Position numbers and translations under genes: made by a program | Assembly (NCBI GenBank): GCA_008477525.1 | Contig: SPDT01000008.1 | Coordinates: 124,001-188,000, forward strand | Direction: 5' to 3' | Length of the DNA: 64,000 bases | DNA from: Hypomyces perniciosus | Lineage: Eukaryota > Ascomycota > Sordariomycetes > Hypocreales > Hypocreaceae | Notes under the pieces: generated by a model | Told to the model about the DNA's origin: nothing | Database searches by the model: none | What the model saw: only the letters and a program-made list of their open reading frames with translations | Part shown: in pieces, positions 49,108 to 60,299 of the stretch | Numbering within the stretch: position 1 is the stretch's first letter | How the letters are laid out: each line of letters begins with the position of its first letter

Positions 49108-50718
49108 CTAAGCTACGTGTTGAGCGCAACTCTTCGTTTGTAGCACCTTTTCCACCAAGGCAATACCTTCACGGGCCATAGCCTCCCTAATAGGGTCGCA
49201 CATTTCTTTGTGGTATGGCGCGTGGATTCCAGGTTGTTGGAAGGCTGGGTGGCCATCCACAACAAACTGAGCCACTACCCCACAGGTAAACCCAACTGAA
49301 AGAGCCATGGCCGAATATCCGTTAGGATCACCTAATAGTTCAAGTGTGCTTGTGGTCGTATCCTAGATGCAGCACATTTAAGATCAGTACGGGTTTGAAT
49401 CAATCAATGCGGTTGGTATCACCTTCTCCCCGTCTTTCCATTCCACCACAAACTTATGTTGAAGTATTACGATATCGCGCTCTCCAGGTCTGAAGCCGAG
49501 AAGCTTTGACAGCTGGTTACAAAGAGTGTCAAGAATGTTCCCCCCCACAACGGTAGCTGGGACGTTGGAGAAGAGGCCAAATTGACGCATGCCCGAAATG
49601 ATTCGTTCGGCCTCAGCATCATCCGGAAAAGAATAGCCTCTCTTAACGTGCGCCACAAGAGTGCTACAAGAGTCAGTAGGCTACTTTTCTAAAATCACGA
49701 TAAAATAGAACTTACCTCTCATAAGAGTCAGAAGCATTTACAAGTTTCTGTTGAATCTGTGCCCATGTCTTACCCTCTGTCAACCAGGCTTTCCTTTCTG
49801 GGTCAAGCCAGCCAAGTCCGGCAAGTGCCTGGATAAATTCCGGGTTCCCCTTATACCTGAGAGATCCTCGAATAACTTTCTCTGCCTCTGGGATATTATA
49901 GAATTCCTTGAATGGTACAGAATTGCGATTAGGGTAAACAACAAATGAGTATCCGTCCATAACATGATACGGTTTAGCAGTAGACATCAGCTCAGTGCAG
50001 GGAATATTGACCTGATTCCCTTGATATAAAAAGGATGCCAAGTTGCACTGTGATAGAATTGCACCCTTGGGGGACCATGAGAACTTGAAGCTGAGGGGGT
50101 TATGTGCACACTCGGGGGCAGGCGGGCCTCCACAATATGAGTAGAATTCCTTAACCTAGAGGAGATTTGAGTTAACAAACGCCCTCTCTTCTCTTAAAAT
50201 CAAAAAGAAAGGGTCATTTACGTGACCACCCTTTGCATGTATCTCACCGATAACCTTAATCGCATACAGGTGATCGATGCCAGGGTCAACGCCAACTTCA
50301 TTCAACACCACAATGCCCGCCTTCTGTACTTCACCCTCTAGCTCTCGCATAGCAGGGGAAATATAGCTTGTGGTAACGACATTTGTCTTGCCTTTGATAG
50401 CCGATCTGATAACCGCTGGATGGTTTGCGTATGGAACAAGGGATATCACAAGATCGTGGGATGCGACGTGGGCATCAAGTTCAGTAGTGTCGGATACATC
50501 CAATGCCAGCAACTTTGTTCTCGAAAACGTAGATGGTAGGGCCTTGCCGGTCCGGCTAGCTACGGGTAAATGAATCTGCTAGGTTTCTCCTTCTCACTCT
50601 CATAGGGGGCAGCCATACCAATCGTCACCTCGTTATTTGGGTTACGGATAAGATATTCAACGCATGGTAGTGCTACCATGCCACTCCCAAGAATCAATAT
50701 TTTCTTCTTGGGTGCCAT
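49108..50718 (-). CDS. LYS9: Saccharopine reductase (saccharopine dehydrogenase, NADP+, L-glutamate-forming), Lys9-like
   Basis: Catalyses the penultimate step of the fungal aminoadipate route to lysine, joining aminoadipate semialdehyde and glutamate to saccharopine. Exons: 50,718-50,619, 50,559-50,222, 50,155-49,716, 49,663-49,423, 49,362-49,108. The four introns are 52-66 bp, two of them with a TACTGA-type branch site. The joined frame is 457 codons plus stop, the normal family length. The Rossmann start reads KKKILILGSGMVA (residues 4-16). Conserved blocks are KTNVVTTSYISPAM (91-104), DPGIDHLYA (125-133), YCGG (153-156), FSWSPKG (171-177), YPNR (220-223) and the C-terminal LGDPNGYSAMA. 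Asp125, Cys154, Trp173 and Arg223 sit where the Magnaporthe enzyme, as I recall it, contacts saccharopine. The stretch after FSWSPKG is unusually divergent. It appears functional, but whether it is the sole LYS9 or a paralogue cannot be told here. Confidence 0.9.
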
Positions 50719-50785
50719 TTTTGGATGATGGGACACGTCTTTGCGCGCACATGTGTGTGTGGGTGTGACTTGACGAGACCTTGTC

Positions 50786-50808
50786 GGGGGAAGGGGGGGA
50801 GGGGGGGG
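50786..50808 (-). promoter_or_regulatory. Poly-C/CT tract in the LYS9 upstream region
   Basis: On the coding strand this is CCCCCCCC-T-CCCCCCC-TT-CCCCC, 68-90 bp upstream of the start codon. Pyrimidine tracts before the start are common in filamentous-fungal promoters. The G-rich strand could form a quadruplex. A TG/GT microsatellite lies between it and the gene (50,750-50,768). Confidence 0.4.
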
Positions 50809-52437
50809 ACAAGTCGAGTTCTCAGTCGAGGAAATAAACATCAGCTGCAAGGACTATAAATGAGATAGGTACGAAGTGTAAGTAGTACAAACTTAAAGTA
50901 CCTCGTGTTTGCACACATGACAACCCTAATTTGTGGAGGCGGTTGCTCAAGAACAAGTAGCCCAAGCATCCCGGTAGGTGAACTAACAAGAGATGTAGTG
51001 CTAGGTGGCGTGCGTCACTCATTGTGACAAATAAAGAAATAAATACGCCACAATAGGAATGGACCGAGCAAAACGCCAGGTTTTCGTGCACTATACTAGT
51101 ATTCCATGATTTATCTATGTTATACTTTCGTAAGGTAATGCCTTCAATTAATCAGCAGGCCTACGAAGTACACTTTTGCTGTAATGGCTTAACTTGACAG
51201 GTGAGGCAGGCTGAACTTGGGGAGGTCTAAAAATGGACCGACTCCATGACCTTGAATTGAGGTGATCCTAGTATTCCAAATTGTAGAGAATCTAGACGTC
51301 TACAAAGTCATACGCAAGCCTTCGTCATACAATCCTTTCCATCAAGGTTCTTGTCGAAGCCAGACTTCGTATCTATTAGACTCGTGCTACCATATATGAG
51401 TGGAGCACTGCTTGCCACGTCGATATATCACTATACTTGCGTCTCTGGACAGTGCTCTGGGGGTACACCACATTTAATATGCAGCAAAGAGTGTGCGGCC
51501 GTACTGGGAGAATAACAGAAACGATGAGGTACTCATGTTTCACATATGTAATATATAGGTGGGTAGTACGGAGTACTAGTATCATGGATTAGCGAGGAGG
51601 TGCTACATACGTGGCAGTGGAGGGTTGCATTCAGTGTAATACCTATGTACTGTTGTCGCATAACATATAAGGTCAATTATCCACACGCACAGTGTGGGCT
51701 CACATTTGACTGGATTTTGGTCTGACAACGAATATATTATGTAGTACCTAGGTAGGTATGTACCTCGATGCTGAGAGTTCCCCATCATCCACCACGTAAC
51801 AATCGCACGCACCCTCGGGATACGGGTCATGAGTACAGCATAGAAACGCAAACGACAATTAATCAAATTTGTGGAGTTATTCGTTCATATCCTGTTACAT
51901 ACCACAGCAAAGGGATGCTTGTATCCCTAATGAAATGGCTTCATGTCATCAAGTAAAGAAAAACAGAGATCCAGTATTTATATATGCTCGACAATTGTCC
52001 CCTTCATGGATTGCTCATCTGCACCTTAGATACAGTGTATGTTACAGTGCCAAGCAAAAAGGTTCGATAAATCTTCTATAGAGTTGCCTTACAAAAGTTA
52101 CCGAAACTTTCTTCTCTCCACTGTTGCCTATTTACCTGGTCTATTAGCCTACCAAATCGAATCATTCGGCTCCCAATGTAATATGCCTACTCCAGTCTTG
52201 TAAGGCAATCTAGGGGCGAGTCAAACGAAGATAGCAACGCATCTCGAACCCTTCAAGCAACATTTCAAAATTGGAATCTCAATACTTGGGTCCCTAAGTG
52301 TACTGCCCCTTCTACGAATACTGGCTGAGAAGCTCCTCCGTTGATAGTTTAAATGCAGACGAGGGGGTATTTTTAGACAGCTGGTTGGGCCCAATATCGA
52401 TCTGAGATATCCCAGATGCACGACTATCACTTTAACT
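50809..52437. other. Intergenic region between LYS9 and the GH3 gene
   Basis: Contains the LYS9 promoter side and the 3' flank of the GH3 gene. Composition is ordinary, and no open frame has codon pattern or homology I can support. Short motifs seen: palindrome-like GTACGGAGTAC at 51,566-51,576 and TACCTAGGTAGGTATGTACC at about 51,745-51,764, both of a kind scattered through Eurotiales genomes. Confidence 0.6.
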
Positions 52438-54771
52438 CTACGAAACCACCAATGTTCCCCTGACACGGATATCCCTACTACTAGCACCCACACCCACACC
52501 AAACACACCTGACGGAACTACCCACTTCTGTGACGCCGTGTTCCAGTAGCTCAGATCGCGTTTCCTAAGATTGAACGTAACTGTGCCTGATTGACCCGGC
52601 GTCAGTCTAAGTTTGCCAAAGCCGCGCAGTTGTTGTGGGGGTGTCTTAGGTGCCGAGGTCGGGTATGAGAGATACAGTTGAGCGACGTCAGCACCGGACA
52701 CGCTGCCCGTGTTTCTAATGGTCACCGTAATGGTGGCAACGGTGTCGAAGAGATCGCTGGGGCCACCGGGGATGGTGGACCCAATAGCGGGACCAGCCCT
52801 GGCGTTAGATGTGATGGAGAGACCAGAGTATGAGAAGGTGGTGTAAGCTATGAGGATTGTTAACACTCAGCTATCGACCAGGGTTTTTTCCTCGCGAGCA
52901 CAACTTACAGAGTCCAAAGCCAAACTCATATCGCGGCTGAACATTCACATTGTCAAAATGCTTATAGTCAATAAAAAGTCCTTCTCCAAAGTTATCGTCT
53001 CCATTTACGACGCGAGCGTTATAGTCGTTTGCACTCTTCGCAATCGTGTACACCAACTTGCCGTTGGGGCTTGTATCTCCCCACAGCACATCTACAAGTG
53101 CATTGCCGCTCTCCTGTGAAGGCAGACCTGTCCAGACGATAGCCTTGACCGAAGGAAGCGCTAGGATTTCCTCCAGTATTATGGCGCCCACGCTGTGCAC
53201 GACGACGATGACATTGCTGTTGGCAGCAGCCACAGCACGCACGAGAGCATTGCCGTTGTGCCAGGGATCGAGATTATTGCGGTCGCCAGCGTTGCCCTGT
53301 ACAGTGATGTAGCCCTCGCCAGAGTCGGCAGTAATAAATACTATGGCGACGTCTTTGCCGCGCGCGGCTGATGCGCCTGACGCTGTGTTATCTGTGTTGC
53401 TCAGCGTTACTCTGGCGCCCTGCGAGTTGGCCCGCTCATTGATGGCATCGTAAGGTGCCACAAAGTATGGGTAATTGACTGAGCCAGATCCCCAACCCAT
53501 GCCTAATGCTCCGTCGTTGCAACCCTTGTCGGCACATGAGTTCGCATTAGTGGCATGAGCACCTTTCACAGCGGCGGATCCGATAACAGCTATGGTTGAG
53601 GGTCTCTTTAAGGGTAGGATGTTGGCGTCATTCTTGAGCAGAACAATGCCGTCTCTCGCAACAGCCCTCACATTGGCCTTGTGATTGCCTTGGACATCTT
53701 TGTTAAGGTTGACGGGCGGGTACCCCTGGTCCTGACCCGTTAGATACCATGCGGCCAGAATGCGCGTCACCATATCGTCAACCCTACTCTGGGGAACCCT
53801 GCCGCCATTCACGGCATTGATAAGTTGTGGTCCCCAAAGCACATTACCGCCACTGAAATCGGTACCCGGCATTGTCATGTCAAGACCTGAATTTGCGCTC
53901 TGGACAGTCGTATGCTGTGCATTCCAGTCCGTCATGATATATCCCGGGAATCCCATCTGCTGCTTCAGCACCGTGTCCATGATGTACTTGTCCTCACACG
54001 CCCAAGACCCGTTGACCTTGTTGTACGAGCACATAACAGATGCGACATTGGCGTGCACCGCGTCGATGAAGGGCCAAGCGTATAGCTCATGAAGGGTGCG
54101 GTCGTCGGTGTTACTGGACATCGTGTCTCGGTTGCGCTCTTGCTCGTTCAGGATCCAGTGCTTAGCAGTTGCCTGGACGCCGACCGCTTGAATAGCCGTG
54201 ATTGTTTCTGCCATTGCTATCCCCGTGAGATACGGATCTGGACTGAAGCCCTCCCAGTTGCGGCCACCTTGTGGTATCTTGCCTAAGGCACCGGCCACTG
54301 GGCCGAGAATAACGTGTACTCCCAGCGCCTTGGCCTCTTCAGCTATGTATTGACCACGCTGGCGGATCAAATCCAAGTCCCAAGTTGAGGCAGCTTGGAC
54401 GCCGGGTGTGAAAGCTGTGATAGCCCTTGCAAAACGAACACCTAGAGGCCCATCTTGGAGACACAACGACGGATAGCCAATGGGTGAGGCTGGAGATGTG
54501 TTTCCAACACATGGGCCTTTTAACCAGCCCACGCCGGTTACGAGGCCGACTTTCTGGGATAGGGAAAGCCTTGTCAGGGCAGACGTGGCCTTGGTGTAGG
54601 CAGCCGACCATGCAGAACCTGCTGGGGGGGCCAGATTCGAATCACCTATTTTATTTAGTATCAAGCACATCTCCGTCCGTTTGAACACTTACCACCGCCA
54701 TGTACTCCACTCTCTGCTCTGGCAAGCGATGCAGCGGCCATGGCCAGGGTAAGCACGAATTTGTGATACAT
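52438..54771 (-). CDS. Secreted beta-glucosidase, glycoside hydrolase family 3
   Basis: Hydrolyses terminal beta-glucosidic bonds in cellobiose and related oligosaccharides outside the cell. Exons 54,771-54,693, 54,645-52,909 and 52,847-52,438; introns of 47 and 61 bp. The joined frame is 741 codons plus stop. Exon 1 gives a signal peptide (MYHKFVLTLAMAAASLARA). The N-terminal GH3 barrel has LCLQDGPLGVR (88-98), GRNWEGFSPDPYL (154-166), KHWILNEQE (188-196) and the nucleophile block GYIMTDWNAQHT with Asp266. The second domain has the acid/base candidate Glu470 in ADSGEGYI. A fibronectin-III-like C-terminal domain follows, from about residue 640. The intron splice restores FGFGLSYTTFSYSGL. Length, domain order and catalytic residues are all those of active fungal GH3 enzymes. 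No neighbouring cellulase genes were seen. Confidence 0.95.
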
Positions 54772-54849
54772 TGCTGGCAATGTCACTCAACAAAAATCGA
54801 TAGATAGGAGGTAGCCAGGATGAGTGGTGATGCACCACATAGCCCAAAT

Positions 54850-54887
54850 CTGGAGGGAAACACACATCCCCCATGACTGACTTTATA
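54850..54887 (-). promoter_or_regulatory. TATA-like box and CreA-like site upstream of the GH3 gene
   Basis: TATAAA on the minus strand at 54,882-54,887 lies about 110 bp before the start codon. CTGGAG on the plus strand at 54,850-54,855 fits the carbon-catabolite repressor consensus SYGGRG. Glucose repression through CreA is usual for beta-glucosidase genes, but one short site is weak evidence. Confidence 0.35.
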
Positions 54888-54973
54888 CATGCGTCGTCTA
54901 CAACATCATATTACCTGACCACAAACACAACCTCCTCATTCGAATCTAGCCCCTCTCACCAAGACACCAATCT

Positions 54974-55365
54974 CTAGAATCGCGTGATAAACAGCTGTCC
55001 ATCGGCGAGATTGCGGAGAGACCAAAGATCGACCTCTCTCGGCATTGGACCGTGGGGTAGAGTATACAGGGATTCTATCGGTCCGCTCCTCCCGCGCGAT
55101 ACCAGAATAGGAACGTGCCCGCCGTTAAGGAAGGTTGCAAGCTCCAGGTTGGGGAAAATCCGCGGGCACATGGTGTCATTGAGAAAAATCAACAATCTGG
55201 AGCAATTTCTTTCACTGTCTATTGGTGCTCACTAAGAGAGAGGAGAGTCTATATGCACTTCAATATCATTGCCAAGGCTTGGGATGTAGTTGTGGTCTGG
55301 GCCAGATAGGTCTCCGCTGAGGTCTGCTGTTAAGTAGTTGAGTGTACGAAGTGCCCAAGACATAT
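54974..55365 (-). pseudogene. Possible gene remnant of unknown family
   Basis: Two coding-like minus-strand stretches: about 55,225-55,365, containing MSWALRTLNYLTADLSGD and NYIPSLGNDIEVHID, and 54,974-55,195, an open frame of 73 codons containing FPNLELATFLNGGHVPIL and ending DLWSLRNLADGQLFITRF. A stop and an unresolved junction separate them, and no convincing intron joins them. Residue composition looks protein-like rather than random. I do not recognise the family. It sits in the GH3 promoter side and could be a decayed neighbour. Confidence 0.25.
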
Positions 55366-55847
55366 AGTCAAGTCCCTAGCGAGTTGCCGTGGTTAAACCA
55401 AGCAACAAGTATTAAAAAAAGTCCAATTCATAGGCAACTTCACAGCAGGCATAAGGGGAAGTATGGCTTGATGTGGCTTGGGCCCTGAGAATAGATAGCT
55501 AAGGAGAAGAAATAGCGCAACAATGAAGAGATATAGGCTAGAGGGCTTTCTACAACAATTTAATTGCTTTGAAAAGTATCCGCTCAATTTCTTAAGATAT
55601 GGATGGCGCTCAAAAGGCTTGGCACTCTGTTATTGTGACATGCAAATAGCATATACAGCGCTACCAGCAGACCTGTTGCAGTATGCACTTCACTTTGCTG
55701 TTTGGCGCATTTGGCTGAGTGATGTTTATTTTCACGATGAAGTACAAGCCAAAGCCTACGTGTAATTTGTATCCACCTCATGCAATCTCTCTGATTGATA
55801 TATTCTTCTAGAGGTCGTTGAGTAAGTTCAAATCTTCCATCACACTC
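55366..55847. other. Intergenic, no feature seen
   Basis: Ordinary composition. Short open frames occur on both strands, but none has recognisable homology or codon pattern. It is the 3' flank of the chitinase relic. Confidence 0.5.
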
Positions 55848-56315
55848 TATTAAAGCGCAGCCAAGAGCTTCATGCACTTTTCCTTCATGTTCTCATTGAT
55901 TTCGTGTTTTTTGCCCACTATTCTACCTGTCTTGGCCGCATCCTCATCATTCGCACCCCGCCTCAAGCTAGTAACCTTGCTGATATTGGCCACTTCTGCC
56001 AGCGCCAGCGGCTGTATAATGAAGTCAGATATGACCAGCGCTGCGTTCTTGGGGTTGTTGTGTTACCTGCCACATCGAGTAGGGAGATAATCACAGCAAT
56101 ATCAGTCAGCTCAATAACGGCATCAGGGACCTCTCTAATGGTGGGGGTGATGAGGAAGATAGCACACTGGGGAAGCCCAGGGTGAGAACCTTGCGCCGCT
56201 CCTCGGTGATATTGTCAGTGATCTCGGGTTTACTCTATGCTCTCGGTAGCAGAGGTAACCATGGGGATCCCCTCTAGAGTGCCAACAGGGGGGACATTAT
56301 AGCAGATGCCAGTAC
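55848..56315 (-). pseudogene. Relic of the C-terminus of a class V chitinase / killer-toxin-alpha-like protein
   Basis: Several minus-strand frames in series resemble the conserved C-terminal region of fungal GH18 class V chitinases of the killer-toxin-alpha-like type. Moving leftwards: CYNVPPVGTLEGIPMVTSA (about 56,255-56,311), ITDNITEERRKVLTLGF (about 56,170-56,225), then REVPDAVIELTDIAVIISLL, then SDFIIQPLALAEVANISK and RRGANDEDAAKTGRIVGKK, ending at a stop near 55,848. At least three frameshifts separate them. The LysM, chitin-binding and catalytic GH18 parts are absent. This is a decayed 3' fragment with no product. Family assignment rests on remembered similarity, so it is moderate. Confidence 0.6.
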
Positions 56316-56757
56316 TGTAACAAGGTCACTTGATTTGGCTGATGGTACGCAAGTACTGAAGTTGAAGCCACCTATATTGGTCTTAATCTACTTCTTAAGG
56401 GATACTAGTATTGGCGTACAGGTAAGCAAAAAAGTCGGATGAATTTGGGCTATGCCAAGTCCACCGCCTGTTCAAATATTTTGTTAGATCTGTGACCACG
56501 CTGGCAGTACTATTTAGTCAGGTGGGCAAGCCTAGTAGTGAAACAGTGCATATTAAGAGCCTATGAGCTGCCTCCATCACCAAGTTTATTGTATCCTCAA
56601 GCATGGCAAGTGTGGCAGCAGTCGCTTGCGAAACAGCCCTTGTAGTAGCTAGCAAACACAAATTGCTGTGGGAGACCTTGCAGCAGATAGAGATCTCGGA
56701 CACAGACATTAAGTGTATTAATTACTGCTGCTATGGATAAACTTCTTGAGTAACTTC
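56316..56757. other. Intergenic between two relics
   Basis: Ordinary composition with no supported gene. A 63-codon minus-strand open frame at 56,518-56,709 has no recognisable motif. It may be further decayed sequence of either neighbouring relic. Confidence 0.4.
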
Positions 56758-56912
56758 CCTTCCTGGCTGGCCACAGCTATCCCTTGCTTACAATGAGCAT
56801 TCACATCAGCGCCTTGATCGAGAAATCTTCACATATTCCTGTAGATTCTGCCCATAGCTCATTTCGATGCTTTCCACCACAAGCATCGACCTTTGCTCTG
56901 TCATCAAGTAAC
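56758..56912 (-). pseudogene. Ankyrin-repeat relic
   Basis: The minus strand gives FVLLDDRAKVDACGGKHRNE followed by LWAESTGICEDF (about 56,822-56,912), then after a frameshift DQGADVNAHCKQG (about 56,775-56,820). The pattern LLD.GA.V.A.GG...N.L.AAS..G...I...LLDQGADVNA is that of tandem ankyrin repeats in fungal NLR-type and other large proteins. Only about two repeats remain and no domain is intact. It could belong with the phosphorylase-type relic at 48.5 kb as pieces of the same family, but they lie 8 kb apart with three genes or relics between them. Confidence 0.6.
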
Positions 56913-57382
56913 ACAAATGGAATGTTTTACATGTTAGGCGAGCACGTGTCCTGAATATGGTGGGGAGTCCGGGCAGAATGAATGGAATGATAGCATGGCC
57001 AGTTTACATGTAGCATGAACATCCCAGAACATATCAAGGTCACTGTCAGTCACAGATGCAAGAGTTCTGGACTGAGGAGAAATGAGAAGGATGTATGTAG
57101 CAGGAGGAAGATTTGCAGTTCACTGTGGTAGTACGGTGTAAATGCAGCTTATAAATACAGGAGAATGAAATTTCAGAAGCCACAAGTTCGTTGCGAACTC
57201 AAATTGGGACTGGAGAAGACGCGCCACAGTGCCGAAAGTCCCTTTGCAATGAAGGTTTTTTTAGATACAACGAAATCACAGGTAGCTTTGCGCAGACAGG
57301 CATGACAGGAAGTGAGAGAAAGCTGCGTTGATTCGGAAATGTAAAGCGGCTAGCAACGGACATCCCTACCAAGTAGCCAAGT
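56913..57382. other. 3' flank of the membrane-protein gene, no gene seen
   Basis: Ordinary composition. A 65-codon minus-strand frame overlaps the gene end and has no support. It probably holds the 3' untranslated region of the gene ending at 57,383. Confidence 0.5.
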
Positions 57383-58552
57383 TCAGAGAAATGCATTTGG
57401 TTCCGTTGATCTTGTGACTATTGTCATCCATTGCAAGCAAACGAATGCGCACATGAGAACAAACCCAAATAAAGACAGCAAAATGATCTTGATGGAAAGA
57501 ATGACCAGGCAGCTCCAATTCGCCAGTGAGAAAGTGGACCAAGCGTCCGAAATTGTAGCATAACCTCGGCCGCCCTTAACTTCGGGGCTGACCTTTCCCC
57601 GGAAGGATCGATCAAATGGAACAACAGTCTCCTCTTCTATGGGCAGAAGGGACGTCTGAATGCGTATGAGAACCATCTGGCTAGGCACAACAAGAAAAAT
57701 AGAGCCGATGACAGAGATAAGAACAATGAATGCACACTTCAGATAAAAGACAACATCTCCAGTGGCCAGGTCCAGGCGAAAGCTATAGGTATTGTCAGGC
57801 CTCCAAAACCTGGGGGCAGGCCAGTCAACGTCCAATAAGAATGCTGTCACATGTGGGAGCCATCGTGTTACCTCGACAGCAGCCCAGTGTAAGACAGTAG
57901 CCTGCCAAGTCGCATTAAAGGTGCGCTTGAAGGGAGGCACACGGTTCCAGAATGGTCGGTTGGTCGGCTCAGCGACGATGACGTAGAGCCAAAGAGTGCT
58001 AAATTGAACGAGTACAAGCGCGGGGATCAGTCTCGCCAAAGATTCATATTCTCTGCTGAGAAAGCGGGTGACTAGGAGCCCAGTAAGCGTTGATTGAATC
58101 AGGGCAAAAGAGAGTCCGCGGAAGTTGGCCAGGAAACCGCCGTTGTCTACCAGGACACGATAGATGGCAGATAGTGATGAAGTTTTGATGTGCTTCTGGT
58201 CATCGATAGATTGAGGACCACCAGGAAGCTCAGTGGCAAAATCGTCAGGGTTAATCGGGCTGTATTTAGATGGCTTCCTCTCTGCCACAATGGCAAACAC
58301 GGGGTAAACATGGGGCAGTGTATAATTCAGCTGCGAGAGTGGTTGCGCTGTCAGTCATAGATGCAATACAACATTGAGGAGGCAACGACACCCATGAAAA
58401 CAGAGACTCACAATGATTATGAGCGGGAGAAAGAGAGTCATGTCAAAGAGCAGGACGAGTCGCCCCCACCATGGCACCTCATAACTGAAGTGCTGGTCGC
58501 TGTCGCTGGGATAAAGCGACCACTGCATTGAATGAAGTTGCTGGGTAGCCAT
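57383..58552 (-). CDS. Conserved fungal multi-pass membrane protein of unknown function
   Basis: Two exons, 58,552-58,412 and 58,330-57,383, with an 81-bp GTGAGT...GCAG intron. The joined frame is 362 codons plus stop, and the splice gives LFLPLIIILNYTLPHVYPVF. Hydrophobic segments lie at about residues 31-49, 110-150 (including LIPALVLVQFSTLWLYVIV), 234-260 (FYLKCAFIVLISVIGSIFLVV) and near the C-terminus (VILSIKIILLSLFGFVLMCA). This suggests five or more membrane passes. It resembles a family widespread in Aspergillus and Penicillium, recognised by TLTGLLVTRFLSREYESLAR and RVPPFKRTF, whose members are mostly unnamed and sometimes mislabelled as ubiquitin-conjugating enzymes. No catalytic motif is evident. 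It appears intact. Confidence 0.8.
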
Positions 58553-59199
58553 TACGAAGAGGTGAGGTTGACCGGGCGATATAAAGAACGACTGGAAAGG
58601 GTAATAAAACGATGAAAAGGAAGAAAAAGAAAGAACAGCAAAAAAGCTTGTGGGATGCTCTGGCTTAAGTTGAAGCGTCCATTAATCGGCCATTTCCATT
58701 TTTGGGATAGGTCGTATTGTACTCCGTACTCCGTACTTGAGAGCCATTGATTACATAGGTACCCGTCACTCAGCCCATATCTCGTCACTAGTAGTACTTT
58801 AAACATGCACACAACCAGCATGAGAATGATTTCAAGGGGATGGATAATGATAAACAATCTGGAGTCGGCGTCGGATTATATTTAGAGCAGAGCAAATCGC
58901 CATGGCCAGACTTGTGAATCGGCCCTTCCCCCTCATATCGCCCAGAGTACCCTGAGTAATCCCAACAAGCTGAGGCGGAAATATTGCACAGCCGAGCCCC
59001 TGAATTTACAGGTTCGCGACCGGATTAAGGACATTCCGATAACCAGAGCCTCGCTTTGTGATACTTCCCATGACTAACTAGCCTGGCTAATTGTCTTATA
59101 ACAGGATATGATGCATCATTATTCTGATACACAGCAAGGCCCTGCTTAATTATTTTAGGTCCTGTCTAATGGAGGAGGGGTACTAAGACCCTGAAGGTT
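58553..59199. other. Upstream region of the membrane-protein gene
   Basis: No further gene supported. It contains a TACTCC/GTACTCC direct repeat at 58,719-58,736, which reads GTACGGAGTACGGAGTAC on the coding strand and is related to the motif at 51,566. GC content is normal until about 59,190, where the AT-rich block begins. Confidence 0.5.
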
Positions 59200-60299
59200 A
59201 TTTCAAGGCTTGTACGTTGTTCCCTTGTCTCGTTATAATAACATAATTATAAAAAAAACAGCCTTCCTCGCCATAACGGAACAAATCAGACAAGGTGTGA
59301 TACACGAAGTACGAGGATAAAGTGCGCACAGCGTCATTGGTTAAATGCTTTATTATATAATCACAGGGGTAATACAACGCGTATATAGCAGGGCCATTAA
59401 GGCACACACTTTTACACAATTTAAGCCATAATCTTATACTTTAATGTAAAGTGCTTATAGCTGTATAACAGTTATAAGCCTAGATCGCTTCTAAAAAGCA
59501 TAACAATATATCTGAAAACTCGCTTTTCGTTATTTTTAAATATACCTTACTATTATTATAGATGCCAATAAAGATTCCTATAAGCTGCTTACTACGTTTA
59601 AGCTGAAAATAAAGAAAGACTAGGTAAAATAGATTAAAGTCTTTAAGTATTATACTAATAGTTAAAGGATTTAGCATTAAATAAATGTTTATTACTTTAA
59701 TGATAAAAATAATTACTTCCTACTCTTTAAGCAATTTATATAAAGCAATATAATTAAAAAGCTTAGCCTTAAAATTATATGCAATAAAAATACCGCTATA
59801 AACTAGATAATTACAGTATTTTATGAAATAATAATTTTAAAAGTATAGTAGACTTAATCCTTTATAAGAAATAGGTAGAAAAAGAATAATATTATGTATA
59901 TATATATATTAAAAACTATTCTATTAAGTGTTTATAATTTAATATTTATAGAGGAATAAATATCTGCTACTTGGCAAGTAGCGAAAAGGAAATAACTTAT
60001 AATAGCTATTATAACTATAACTTTAAATAATGTATTGTCTTTAAGTATAATTAACCTTTAAGCAGATAACTTTAATAATAATAATGTATATACAGCTATT
60101 ACTATACGCGCATTTTTTAAAGTATTAAAAAAGACTTTAGCTTAAAGCGCTTGAAGTATTAAAGAGAATACTTAAAGGAACTATAAAGCAGTTTTTAAAA
60201 AGGCTTAAAGCTTAGGAACCAACCTATATAACTAGTATAATAAATAGTCTAAGGCTTATATACTAACAGTAAAATATAATATTATTAATATTTAAAGGA
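59200..60299. other. AT-rich start of the right-hand repeat block
   Basis: Composition falls sharply after about 59,200. A few GC-normal words remain to 59,400. No intact gene. It leads into the gag region of Copia-B, so it probably contains that element's 5' LTR and leader, but no LTR partner was identified inside the window. Confidence 0.4.

Noticed and set aside
49108..58552. A biosynthetic gene cluster
   Set aside because: The three intact genes (lysine pathway, beta-glucosidase, membrane protein) include no core synthase, tailoring enzyme or regulator typical of a cluster.
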